From Labia minor (Eukaryota > Arthropoda > Insecta > Dermaptera > Spongiphoridae): 64,000 bases of DNA. Below the pieces are notes generated by a model. That model was not told the DNA's origin, did not search any database, and saw only the letters and a list, made by a program, of their open reading frames with translations. The stretch lies in NCBI GenBank assembly GCA_963082975.1, contig OY720345.1:77035034-77099033 (forward strand). The letters are read 5' to 3'. Both the position numbers and the translations under genes were made by a program. Shown in pieces: positions 43,982 to 54,039 of this stretch; positions within the stretch are counted from its first letter, which is position 1; each line of letters opens with the position of its first letter.

Positions 43982-44394
43982 GAATAAAACGAACTATCAT
44001 ATGATATTATTTGTCTAATAAATAATTTCCGGTTAATTTATTTCATTAATTTTTTTTTTTAAATTTTAAGAAATTTATTAAAAATAAATAAAAGTATGAT
44101 AGTAAATGAATTAATAATATATTTAACATGTATAACTACCAATATTTTAATAAAACATAATATTATATTTAAATATTTGGTTATATTTTAAATCTTTTTA
44201 AATATGTTTTTTTTTTGTTAATTTAATTTTAATTCTTAATGAGAAAATACTTTTGTTTATTTTCTCTCCTTTTTAATTACAAATTGTAGTTGCGATTTTG
44301 ATAGATTGGAACAAAACGAACATATATTGACTTTTTCTCATTTATTTCCGATTGTCAATAATGAAAAGTCATTGGACTGTAATCAAATTAACCT
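43982..44394. other. AT-rich spacer
   Basis: No gene or repeat. Confidence 0.35.
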
Positions 44395-44620
44395 GAGCTG
44401 TTGCTTTGGTGGCCCAGCGGGTGCCTCTGCACCCTGGGAACCGTTTACTTTTGTTTGATTGCCGATTGCTCATCTTCAGCATGAAAAATTATTATTGTCA
44501 AATTAGACACATTTATTTTCTTCTATCGATTTCCAGTTGCATTTTCTGTTCGAACGGAGCCCAGTCATTCAATTCAATTGTCCTGTATAATGCATTATGT
44601 TTTACAGGAAACAGCTAGGT
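44395..44620. promoter_or_regulatory. Candidate cis-regulatory island
   Basis: Non-repetitive: GAGCTGTTGCTTTGGTGGC, CAGCGGGTGCCTCTGCACCC, GTTTGATTGCCGATTGC, GTCAAATTAGACAC, CGAACGGAGCCCAG. No coding evidence beyond a 70-codon open frame without motifs. Confidence 0.3.
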
Positions 44621-44800
44621 ATTAAGAAAAGATTAAAAAAAAAAATTTATTTTTTTAGAAAGCGAATACAAATCAAATTGAATGGAAAAAAATTCATTTT
44701 AGGTATATACACAATATATCTATATACTCATGAAATATATATATTAATTTATTTTTGTATTTATAATTAAAATATTTTAAAATTATAATACTAAACTTAA

Positions 44801-45422
44801 AAATAAGTTGACCTGCGGCCAGGCCCGAACCGACCTACGGTTTGAAGTAAATTAATTTCCAGCTATAGAAACAATTTCAAATAATTTTAATATATCTATT
44901 AATGTAATAAAAAACAGATAGGCATATAACATAAATATTTTTAATTTTATTTTATTTATAATATATATATATGTAAGACCAGGCTGTGACGTCATGAATG
45001 GCTGGATGACGTCATATAATTTTAAATTAAGAAAAAACTAATAAAGATGATTTTTCTCGAGGATAAAACCAATACAAAGTGCATGATTCGTGGTGTGTAA
45101 AAAATCACCTCATGTGAAATTTGGTGTGAAAATAACCCTTCCCTTCCTATTGTCGATCGCTAATACTACCACTTCCGGTTTCCCGAATTGCACCAAAAGT
45201 TGATCAATTCATCATACTGATGCATTAAGTAGAGATACCAAATTTCATCAAAATCCGTTGAGCCGTTCTTGATGTACACATCTATATGAACGGACAGACA
45301 GACGGACAGACATCATGCTAAAAATACTTTTTTCTGTTAAGAAAATGCATGATTCGTGGAGATCTGTAAAAATCCCCACATGTGAAATTAGGTGTGAAAA
45401 CAATACCTCCCTTACTATCGTC
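44801..45422 (-). mobile_element. Family B1 element, minus strand, 5' tip lost
   Basis: 3' side intact (AAATAAGTTGACCTGCGGCC, then the subterminal CGACCTACGG with one change). TGACGTCA pair at 44986-45014, both copies of the internal block, and microsatellite ACGGACAGACAGACGGACAG (about 45289-45308). At the 5' side the sequence stops at CTTACTATCGTC (45422), and the following ATTAATGAAG replaces GGTCGGT. Confidence 0.87.
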
Positions 45423-45974
45423 ATTAATGAAGAAAAAGTGGGAACTACCCTATCTTGTTTTTAGAAAAAATTAATTAATTTATTAATTTGATTGAAAATC
45501 AATAATTAAATTTATAGCAGGAATCTAATATTAAAGATAAAAATTTATATTTAAAATTTATGATTTTAATCAATATTTTCATAATTTGTCTGCATGTGAC
45601 CATAATAAAATAAAAAAAAGATTATTTAATAAAAAATTGAATAAATTCTCAATTCCAAAAGTATATTTTAATAAGGTTAAATAAAATTAATTTGACCCTG
45701 AGTCATTTAAGCTATTATATAAAATAAATAATGACAATATAATATAATATTAAACTATTTATTTAGGTACTCATGTCTGAGAATGTTTTTGTTTATTTTT
45801 TCTAATTATATAAATAAAAGATATTAATGATGATAGAGATATTGAAAAATTCAATTGTTTCTTTTAATTTGTTGCTAAATGTTATAATCTAAAATGTAAG
45901 GTAAGTATCTATAATTTTTCAGATAAAAAAACAAAAACAAAAAATTAGAAATTTTTTCGATTAAAAAGTATAAA
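45423..45974. other. AT-rich spacer
   Basis: No gene or repeat recognised. Confidence 0.35.
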
Positions 45975-46490
45975 ATATGAGCTGTGGCCAGGCACAGAAT
46001 CGACCGACGATTTGAAATAAATTAATTTCCAAACAACATTATATATATATATAAAGTATAAAATAAAATATATTTTTAAAATTTGAATTAAAATGACTAA
46101 ATTATATTATTTTGGTTTTTATTTTTAGTTTAATTACTCAATTATTAATTACTACTATATTTTATGTGAAATATTTTGAGACAATGAATACTTTGTAAAC
46201 TACCACTTTGAGTTACCGAATATACACCAAAAGTTAATGAATTCATGCTACTGATGCATTCAGTATATATATCAAATTTTTTTAAAACCTGTTGAGCCGT
46301 TCACACGTCTATACGGACACACAATGGACAGATGGACGCACGGACATTCCGACGGATGGACATGATGCTAAAAATACTTTTTTCTGTTAGCAAAATGCAT
46401 GGTTCGTGGAAATATGTAAAAATCTCTACATGTGAAATTTGGTGTGAAAACAATACCATCCCTTCCTATCATCATTCGGTAAAAATAAAT
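45975..46490 (-). mobile_element. Family B2 element, minus strand
   Basis: ATGAGCTGTGGCCAGGCACAG (CTGTG/CACAG hairpin intact), CGACCGACGATTTG inverted repeat, (AT)n, B2 middle, microsatellite region ATGGACAGATGGACGCACGG, TCTACATGTGAAATTTGG block, and a decayed 5' end (ATCATTCGGTAAAAA). Near full length. Confidence 0.86.
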
Positions 46491-46608
46491 ACAATTTTAT
46501 TAGAAATTTAAAATATAATAATAAGTGCATAGAAGAAATTAATTAAGTAACTTAAATTTGCAGAGACATTTTCAATAAAAAAAAAATTGATTAAAGGATT
46601 ATCTAGAG

Positions 46609-46762
46609 CAGGGGTGTCAAACTCGCGGCCCTCGACCACTTTCGACTTTTTTAAAAAAATTTCAATTTGTCTCTAAAAAAAAGTAAATTGATTTTATGCC
46701 GCCCGCTTAAAGTTAAACCTTGTTTGTTTAGCCAAAGTGTACTTATGAGTTTGCCACTCATG
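46609..46762 (+). mobile_element. hAT MITE H7
   Basis: Termini CAGGGGTGTCAAACTC / GAGTTTGCCACTCATG; target duplication ATCTAGAG (46601-46608, 46763-46770). It includes a short core, TTTCGACTTTTTTAAAAA and CAATTTGTCTCTAAAAAA. 154 bp, the shortest hAT MITE here. It abuts H8 and shares the middle duplication copy. Confidence 0.88.
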
Positions 46763-46770
46763 ATCTAGAG

Positions 46771-47225
46771 CAGGTCTGGCCAACCCGCGGCCCACCGTGA
46801 AAAATTGTGCGGCCCGCCAGTTATCTTTATATTTCTTTTGTAATGTTCATTCCTCGTCTGTATATTTAAAAACAGAGAGAGAGAGAGAGAGAAAGAGAAT
46901 ATAATTGAAATAATTATAATTAATTCATTTTTTTATTTAAAATATGTCCTACAATTTTTAAACTACATATTCGATTCCATAAAAAGGAAGCAAAAAGTTA
47001 GAAATAATAGTAATTAATAGAGAATATATTTATTTTTTTTAATTGTTATTATTATTTTTATTTAAAAAAACTAACCGAAAAATAATAAATAAAAACATTA
47101 AACATTAAGCAAGTATTAAAAGTGTTTTTTAATAGATGGTTGCACGTTTCCCTAAAATGCGGCCCCTGTAGCATTGCTCCTAATCAAAGAGGTCCATGGA
47201 GTCATTTGGGTTGGCCTGGGCTGAT
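46771..47225 (+). mobile_element. hAT MITE H8
   Basis: Termini CAGGTCTGGCCAACCC / GGGTTGGCCTGGGCTG; target duplication ATCTAGAG (46763-46770, 47226-47233). GC-rich subterminal CCGCGGCCCACC and ATGCGGCCCCTG; a (GA)n run at 46874-46893. 455 bp, non-coding. Confidence 0.88.
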
Positions 47226-47295
47226 CTAGAGAGTAGAGAGCATTTGAAGGCAAAAAAAATGCTTAAAAATGGTCCCACTTATACTTACACATATT

Positions 47296-47591
47296 CAGTG
47301 GCGTAACTAGGGGGGGGGGGGGCAGGGGGGACATATGTCCCCGGGCGCCAAATTTAGGGGGCGCAAAATTAGGGAACCCAATTTGGAACAAAAGAAGAAT
47401 TAATATTTAAAGTTAAACTGTATTTTGTGTAAGTCAATAAATATTATTTATATGCTTATTAAAATCTGTTAAACCTGTTTCGTTATTCGTCATTAATATT
47501 CTTTAAAAAAATATTAAATTAAATATATAAGAAAGGGGGCGCTAATTTCTTCAGTTGCCCCCAGGCGCAAGAACCTCACGGTACGCCACTG
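47296..47591 (+). mobile_element. hAT MITE H9
   Basis: Termini CAGTGGCGTAACTAG / TACGCCACTG; perfect target duplication CACATATT (47288-47295, 47592-47599). Subterminal G run (47310-47322), GGGCGCC blocks and GGGGGCGC / GCCCCC arms. 296 bp, non-coding. The terminus is related to H2 (CAGTGGCG). Confidence 0.92.
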
Positions 47592-47599
47592 CACATATT

Positions 47600-48699
47600 A
47601 CAAAGCTTGGGGCAGAAGTCAAAGTTCAAAACTATTTTGCACACTAAACTAAACAACAGACTCACACAGTATAAATTATTTTAAGAAAATTTTAAGGGAA
47701 TTTTTTGAATTCTGAGTCTTAAATTGTATGACCAAGAGCCAAATTATGTAAGTGTTTTTAGTTTAATGAATGGGTAATTTATGAATTTCTGTGTTTTTTG
47801 GAACCCTTAATTTTTATGTTAAAGAAAAATATAGATATTTATCTATTTTTTGTGATTTTTTAAAAAAAAATTTAAATTATTCAAATCTCATTAATCAATG
47901 AAAATTCAACTCGAAATTAACTTCTCATTTTCGTAAATTTAATTTAACACTAATTTGGAAAACAAATTCCAGGATTGCGACTACTACCATATATAAACTA
48001 TAAATTTTAATATATCCTATTTCAAAATAAAATGATATTAATAGGTTTTTACATAATAGTAATTAAAAAAAACATATTAAGAAAAAATAAAAAAGATAAA
48101 AGTTGCAAATTTCTCAATTAAAATATTTTGAGAATCCTTCCACTTCCTACCTCTTCCAATTTGTTCAATAATAATCCAATATATAGTTTATTTTTTAATG
48201 GTTATTAATAATTTATGATCCGAATTGTAACGGCTAATTGACTAACTCTTTCCAATCTTTAAAGGAGTACTCATAAATAAACTTTTTTAACCTCTGCTGA
48301 TTCATTAAATTGAGAATTATGAGAAATTTTGGCGATCGGTTGATTGTTGAATTTCATTCATTGAGAAAAAAGTTATTGAGAAATGAAAAAAAAAAAAAAA
48401 AAAAAAAAATTTCACAAATCATACTATTTCTTGATTTTTTTTTTGTCAAATATTCAAACTCATTGGTTAAATGAAGGGAAACTAAATATCATTCCCATTT
48501 CAAAAGGGAGTACCACCGATTTTATGAATGAAAAATATATAATCGATTGTTTCTTTGGCAAAATATAATTTTTATATTGAGAATCCAATTTCAAGGCTAT
48601 TTTCTTCTATATTCGATGTTGTAATTGTATTTTCAAAAATTTCTTTCCCATAGTGGAAGAGGTTTTTATATTTTCCCATGAAGGTGAGTAAAGTAAAAT
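47600..48699. other. AT-rich intergenic DNA, no gene recognised
   Basis: Poly-A run at 48385-48409. No coding or repeat features recognised. Confidence 0.4.
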
Positions 48700-49020
48700 A
48701 AAGAGCGTTAACGATGGGAGTTTAATAAACAAACAAAGCCCTTTCATTGATCCATTGGCAATGTTGAACAAACTTTTGGTTATGCCGAACAAGTTCAATT
48801 CCGGATGTATTAAATTCTTTAATGTCATCATCGAGATATTAGAAGATTAGATCAGAGAAGACTACTTATTGTCAGTAATATTTCAGTTTAAGCGTATCCA
48901 ATCAACTATGCGTTTTTATAAATCTTTAACCAGCGCATATCATTTCGTTTGGATTCAAAATCATTTCAAGGTGATTAATCATTCGGGCTTCTTGTGTTCA
49001 TTTCAACCGACAGATGTAAA
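48700..49020. promoter_or_regulatory. Weak candidate regulatory island
   Basis: Moderately less AT-rich with CATTGATCCATTGGCAATG (palindrome-like, about 48747-48765), CCAGCGCATATCATTTCG and GTGATTAATCATTCGGGC. A 74-codon minus frame shows no domain. Confidence 0.25.
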
Positions 49021-49346
49021 TTATAATTGTAATATACTTTTATGATTATAAATCTGTTTTTTTTTACTATCTCGTAAGAGATAGTATTGCGATCACGAAA
49101 ATTTTCGATGTTGAGATTTTGATGTTTTTATACGTTTTGAAGGTTCCTGAATCATTTTCACTAAGGTTGAGAAAAATGTCTGTGTGTGTGTGTATGTATG
49201 TAACCAAGATTACGCAAAAATGGTTTGAGCTAAAATGATGAAATTTGGTACATGGGCATTATTCAAAATTCATAGTTTTCTATCAACTTTTGAGAAATGT
49301 AGCTGAACCGGAAGAGGGTCATTACCTACAACGTTTTGATTTTTTT

Positions 49347-50365
49347 GAAGTGAAACTTCTTTAGCGGCGTCCTGACATTTGGTTGAGAATGGAGAGTGAA
49401 TTGAAAAATTGAGATTTCGTAACGCAAGTGAGAAAAAAGATATAGGTATAACGAGTGAGAATGAGAAAGAGGCTATCTGCGTCTCCCTTTTGTGCGGTCT
49501 TTCGTTCTAATCCCCACTCATACCAAAGTCCATGACGCGCATGCGCGCGAGTACGTTGACGAAAATTCTCAAGTCAAATATACAGCGTGCACGCATACCG
49601 ACGCATGTAATTGTGTGTGTGAACATGGTCGGCGATTCACACTCCAACACATACAGTTATGTGCGTCGATGACCATTCACGTTATTTATCCGAATCTCAA
49701 CATTACTTTAACACTACTAAATCAATTTAAAATTATTATTGCATTTAAAACTGCTTTTCTCTACTCCACAGATTTCACTATGCCGAAAAAAAATAACGAC
49801 CAAAATTTAGACGATATTATTTATCTCATACACCGTTCACTACTGGTTTATAGCCACACAGGTGCAAATGCACTTGAACGAGGCGAAGATAAAATCCCTC
49901 TAATTCTCGGGGGAGATTTTAATGTAAATTTTGGATCTGATGATTCGTTGCCGTTGATCAACTTTCTTCGAGAAACATTTGGTCTGCTTATAAATAACGA
50001 TCCCAAGGAATCAACAACAAAATCTGGAACTACAATAGATGCTGTTTTTACACGTTATATAGAAAATATCGAATCACGAACATATATATCTTATTTTAGT
50101 TATCACAAGCCATTAATATCAGTATTACCAATTGAAGCACCAACCGACAATAGTACAGGCAATGTAGATATGATGATAGAGTAGATAATAATAATAATAA
50201 AGCGAATATTTGTTACGAAAATTTTATACTGTTATATGTCTTTCGAAATGATCCCTTTATTTTTCTCTATTTCTCTCTCACTCACACTCTCAACTAAAAT
50301 TTCTCTTATTCTCTAGATTCTAAGAAGTTTCACTTCCGCCACGTGTACGATGCTGCACATTTTGC
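49347..50365 (+). mobile_element. Helentron (HLE2)-type element, ~1.02 kb, nested in family A
   Basis: It is bounded by T runs. The left end is GAAGTGAAACTTCTTTAGCG (49347 onward), with the inverse AGAAGTTTCACTTC at 50323-50336, followed by ~30 bases (CGCCACGTGTACGATGCTGC, then ACATTTTGC). This asymmetric placement (inverted repeat internal at the 3' end) is the Helentron plan. It carries an endonuclease-like coding segment (49780-50184) and GC-rich, CG-containing leader sequence (GACGCGCATGCGCGCG, about 49533-49548). No Rep/helicase is present, so it is non-autonomous. The boundaries are fixed by comparison with an uninterrupted A copy. Confidence 0.85.
49780..50184 (+). CDS. Endonuclease/exonuclease/phosphatase (EEP) domain, C-terminal half, Helentron-borne
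   Basis: 134 codons from ATG (49780) to TAG. The open frame extends upstream to 49492, but only GTG could start it there and the composition changes; a TTCTCTACTCCACAG acceptor-like site just before 49771 suggests the coding part could be spliced. Residues 1-40 (DDIIYLIHRSLLVYS) fit the helix before the core; GGDFNVNF (about 49908-49931) is the D-x-N active-site motif; then TTKSGTTIDAVFTRY and SYFSYHKPLISV with the catalytic histidine of the final motif. The N-terminal half (metal-binding N and E motifs) is missing, so nicking activity is unlikely. Such EEP domains sit at the C-terminus of Helentron Rep-helicase proteins in arthropods (family knowledge). The frame is intact, with no stops. 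Confidence 0.85.
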   Translation: MPKKNNDQNLDDIIYLIHRSLLVYSHTGANALERGEDKIPLILGGDFNVNFGSDDSLPLINFLRETFGLLINNDPKESTTKSGTTIDAVFTRYIENIESRTYISYFSYHKPLISVLPIEAPTDNSTGNVDMMIE

Positions 50366-50674
50366 TTTTTTTCTTCTAAAGTGACCGTAAAAATAAAGAT
50401 ATATGTTTGATAATTTTTCACATGATTAATAATTGTATAAAACTGCTATATATAGAATTTCAGCTTGATTGATTCGCTGAAATTACCAGAATTAATTTTT
50501 TAACACTGCAAATCTCAGCGACGTGGTGCCATCAACAAAAAGCCAAACATGCGCTGTTTTAATATTAATTATTTATAATTTATAATTAATTACATTTAAT
50601 TTAAATATAATATATGTTATTTAATCCAATTCAAATTGCGAGATAGTCGAGTGGAGACACTCCAGCTAATTTTA

Positions 50675-51078
50675 TTTAAATATACATATTTCAAATATAA
50701 GCAACCTTAGAAATAATTAAAAATTTATAAAATCTTAAGAAATCACCTTGAATGTCTAATAATTTTTATATATTCCATGAAAGACAACAGATATTCATTC
50801 TGGGCTCGTCTTTCTCGTTCATCTTTAAAATGATATCCATCAAAAGACCCTTACACACGTAAAATTTTCAACGGGGAAGGGATACGTATAAATCTTACTT
50901 GATAAATCTTTTTAGATTTATCTTTTATTAATATAGCCTCGATTAAAATTGGGTATACCTTTATTCCAGGAATTCCCAACGGGGTTCAGATGGACCCCTT
51001 GGGGGTCTATGGAACTTTGAAATGGGTCGACAAAACCTCAGGGGTGTCGATACCGAAATTGCTCCTTTCATTTGTTAT
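50675..51078. other. AT-rich spacer with a GC-richer right part
   Basis: 50780-50900 and 50970-51050 are less biased (CCCAACGGGGTTCAGATGG, CCTTGGGGGTCTATGG). The latter could be a hAT-MITE or SINE fragment (GGGGTCTATGG is shared with SINE family 1) but no ends are visible. Confidence 0.35.
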
Positions 51079-51515
51079 AAATAAGCTGGAGAGTCTCCAC
51101 TCGACTATCTCGCAATTTGAATTGGATTCAATAACATATATTATATTTAAGTTAAATTTAATTAATTATAAATTATAAATTAAAATTAATAAATATATAT
51201 TAAACCATGTTGATGGCACCACGTCACGTGCTGGCACGTGATTTGCAGTCGTGTTAAAAAATTAATTCCGGTACTTTCAGCGATCCAATCAAGCTGGAAT
51301 TCTATATATAGCAGTTTTTTATACAATTGTTAATCATGTAAAAAACTGTCAAACATATATCTTTATTTTTACGGTCACTTTAGAAGAAAAAAATCAAAAC
51401 ATGGTAGGTAATGACCCACTTCCGGATGAGCTACATTTCTCAAAAGTTGATAGAAAACTACAAATTTTCAATAATGCCCGTATACCAAATTTCATTATTC
51501 TAGCTCAGCGTACAC
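51079..51515 (-). mobile_element. Family A element, minus strand, 5' truncated
   Basis: Hairpin side first: AAATAAGCTGGAGAGTCTCC then ACTCGACTATCTCGC (inverted repeat). Here the distal arm reads GGAGAGTCTCCACTC, so the stem is GGAGA/TCTCC-like. GCACCACGTCACGTGCTGGC (about 51218-51237), then the interior up to the core (AAATTTCATTATTCTAGCTCA), where it stops. The microsatellite and 5' end are missing. Confidence 0.88.
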
Positions 51516-51603
51516 ATATATAATGTTGTTTTTAATTATTGTTAAATCGTATGTCGGTTATGTACCTGGCCACAGCTCACTTTTACTATCTCGCCAGAGA
51601 GAT
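51516..51603 (+). mobile_element. Head-to-tail junction: B2 3' end followed by A 5' end
   Basis: 51516-51584 is the last ~70 bases of a B2 element (ATAATGTTGTTT, ATCGTATGTCGGTTATGTAC, CTGGCCACAGCTCACTTTT) and is followed without spacer by ACTATCTCGCCAGAGAGA (51585-51602), the 5' end of family A. Both elements are otherwise deleted. Confidence 0.8.
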
Positions 51604-52674
51604 TTTTTTATTTCACGAGTTAGTTTAATGTAATAAAAAAATTTCCGAAAATGAATATAAAATTAGATATAGCTAAATTTTTATTTAAATTTCTATTAAC
51701 CTAGAAAACGTTATTGAAATTAAATAATTTATTATAAAAATGTTTTTAATTTATTCTTTTTAATTTTCATGTTTTTTTTAATTTTTCACTAGATCATCTT
51801 ATAAACTAACAAGGAAAAAATTCAAATATCACAATAAAAATTTGTGATAATTAAATATAAAACATAGCTGTTTTAGGAAAGGTGTCAGTAATACACAATT
51901 TATAAATTCCTATTAACATTAATCAAATATATACACTGGCGGAAAAAAATTAAAATACCAAGAAATAATTGAATTATAAAATTTAATTTAAATATTTGTG
52001 TATTTAAACTATTTATTAATCTCCCTCCTTTTTATATCCACGCTTTTTTCGCCCTGAGAGTTGTTCACCCTTCAAAAGTTATTTATTTATTTATTTTATT
52101 TTTTTTTTAATATGATATTTAAAAATAATTATTTTTTAATTTTTAACTTATATACTAACAGCTTAAAACTAATAAAAAATTACAAATCTTAAATACTAAT
52201 TTTGCATTTATTTTCAGTCACTTGGAGTTTAATTGGAGTTAAATTGAAAGGAATGAGTTAAATATTTTTCTTTTCTTTTTGATAAGGATAATGAATAAAT
52301 GATGATACTAATTTCATCGATTGGTATAGAAGACGATAATTGCAACGAGGTAAATGTTGCTTATTTGAGTCAACAGAAGATTAAATGATGTCCAGAGCAC
52401 TTTTTTATGAAATTAAAAGTGCTCACTCGGATTGATACCAGGTAATATGAGAATAATGGCAATGGAATTTTGCGACGAAAGAAGGTGAATATGAGTAATA
52501 TGGAATAGGAGAGGATAGGATTATATAATTATGGAAAAAATATTTAATGAAATGGATGATATAAGAAACTATGAAAAGGAATATACTAGTATATGTAGCC
52601 TAGAAGCATTCATTCAATGAAGAGAAAGGGAGAAATTTTTATTTTGTATTGTTTTTTGCATACATTTAATTTTT
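51604..52674. other. AT-rich intergenic DNA, no gene recognised
   Basis: TACACTGGCGGAAAAAAATTA at 51932-51952 is reminiscent of a mariner/Tc-type end, without a partner. 52280-52560 has moderately complex A/G-rich sequence but no coding frame. Confidence 0.35.
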
Positions 52675-53189
52675 ACCGAAGGGAATGTATTGTTTTCAAA
52701 CCAAATTTCACATGTGGAGATTTTTACATATCTCCACGAGTCATGCAATTTGTTAATAGAAAAAAGTATTTTTAGCATGATGACTGTCCGTCTGTCCGTC
52801 TGCCTATTGTGTGTCCGTATAGTCATGTATAGCTTGAACTGCTCAAGGGATTTTGATAAAATTTGGTATATATGTCTTACTTAACGCATCAATAACATGA
52901 ATTCTTCAACTTTTGATGTATATCCGGAAACCGGAAGTAGTACTTTAAAAAGTATTAATTTTATATCAATTGTCGGAAAATAATTCAATTAAAATATAGT
53001 AGTAATTAATAATTGAGTAATTAAACTAAAAATAAAAACCAAAATAATATAATTTAATCATTTTAATTCAAGTTTTCAATATATATAATTTTTTAATACT
53101 TTATATATATATATATATATATATAATATTTGGAAATTAATTTATTTCAAATCGTCGGTCGGTTCTGTTCCTTACCAAAGCTCATTTTT
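52675..53189 (+). mobile_element. Family B2 element, tandem with a B1 copy
   Basis: The 5' end is shortened (ACCGA then AGGGAATGTATTG). Microsatellite TGTCCGTCTGTCCGTCTGCC, AAAATTTGGTATATATG core, CCGGAAACCGGAAG, B2 middle, (AT)n at 53101-53124, intact inverted CGTCGGTCGGT (about 53153-53163). The 3' hairpin is mutated (CTGTTCCTTACCAAAG) and CTCATTTTT directly abuts the next element. Confidence 0.88.
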
Positions 53190-53697
53190 ACCGACCGACG
53201 ATAGTAAGGGAGTTATTGTTTTCACACCAAATTTCACATGTGGAGATTTTTACATATCTCCACAAATCATGCATTTTCTTAACAGAAAAAAGTATTTTTA
53301 GCATAATGTCTGTCCGTCCGTCCGTCCGTCCGTCCGTCTGTCCGTCTGTCCGTCCGACCGTATAGATGTGTACAGCCTGAACGGCTCAATGGATTTTGAT
53401 GAAATTTGGTATATTTACTTAATGCATCAGTGGGATGAATTGATCAACTTTTGGTGCAAATCCGAAAACCTTAATTTAAAATTATATGACGTCATCCAGC
53501 CATTCATGACGTCACAGCCTGGTCTTACATATATATTATAAATAAAATAAAATTAAAAATATTTATGTTCTATCCATATCTGTTTTTATTACATTAATAT
53601 ATATATTAAAATTATTTAAAATTGTTTCTGTAGCTGGAAATTAATTTATTTCAAACCGTTGGTCGGTTCGGACCTGGCCACAGGTCAACTTATTTTT
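53190..53697 (+). mobile_element. Family B1 element with internal deletion, tandem to B2
   Basis: ACCGACCGACG begins right after the B2 3' end. It has the longest GTCC microsatellite in the window (about 53308-53356, with GTCT and GACC variants). The second internal block is deleted (CCGAAAACCTTAATTTAAAA). TGACGTCA pair at 53487-53515, inverted GTTGGTCGGT, hairpin GACCTGGCCACAGGTC (53671-53686), ACTTATTTTT end. Confidence 0.9.
53308..53356 (+). repeat. (GTCC)n microsatellite within B1
   Basis: Tetranucleotide array GTCC with GTCT interruptions. Length differs in every family B copy, which makes it a fast-evolving internal marker. Microsatellites at this place are a known feature of DINE-1/HINE elements. 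Confidence 0.9.
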
Positions 53698-54039
53698 TAT
53701 TGTATAAAAAAATTAAATAAATAATTTATTATATTAAATTATTTTTTATATTAATACTAATGCTTATAGGTGTATATATTTATTGTTATAAAGAAAATGT
53801 AAAAATAGTTTTTAAAAAAAAATCTTACTGATATTATTCTTATTTAGTGCTTTCAATAGGATTTGATCTATCTATGTATCTATCTGTATGGTCCGATCTT
53901 TATTTATTTTTTTTTTCTTTTTGTTAAGCTTCACCCTCCAAAAATGTTTTTGTTTCTCACTGGTAGAGTCCAAAGAGTTTTTTTTTTTCCTTACCGATTT
54001 GTTTTTTGATTAATATCTTGTTAATGACTTGATATTATG
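53698..54039. other. AT-rich spacer
   Basis: A (CTAT)n-like patch at 53870-53890 (TCTATCTATGTATCTATCTG). No gene. Confidence 0.4.

Larger units (their letters stand above)
49066..50674 (+). mobile_element. Family A element split by a nested Helentron-like element
   Basis: It starts ACTATCTCG (49066) and proceeds through TGTGTGTGTGTATGTATG, TTTGAGCTAAAATGATGAAA and GAAATGTAGCTGAACCGG to CAACGTTTTGATTTTTTT (49346). It resumes after the insert at TTTTTTTCTTCTAAAGTGAC (50366) and ends with GCGAGATAGT (50638-50647), hairpin GAGTG-GAGA-CACTC (50649-50662) and CCAGCTAATTTT. The CACGTGA half of the internal motif is lost (CAGCGACGTGG). The two parts join exactly as in the uninterrupted copy at 13833, giving the insert boundaries. 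Confidence 0.92.

Noticed and set aside
51932..51952. Mariner/Tc-like terminus TACACTGGCGGAAAAAAATTA
   Set aside because: No inverse partner within several kilobases and no transposase sequence nearby.
53308..53356. Tetranucleotide array considered as a CRISPR-like or satellite array
   Set aside because: Only 4-bp units, no spacers, and located inside a family B element where all copies have a shorter version.
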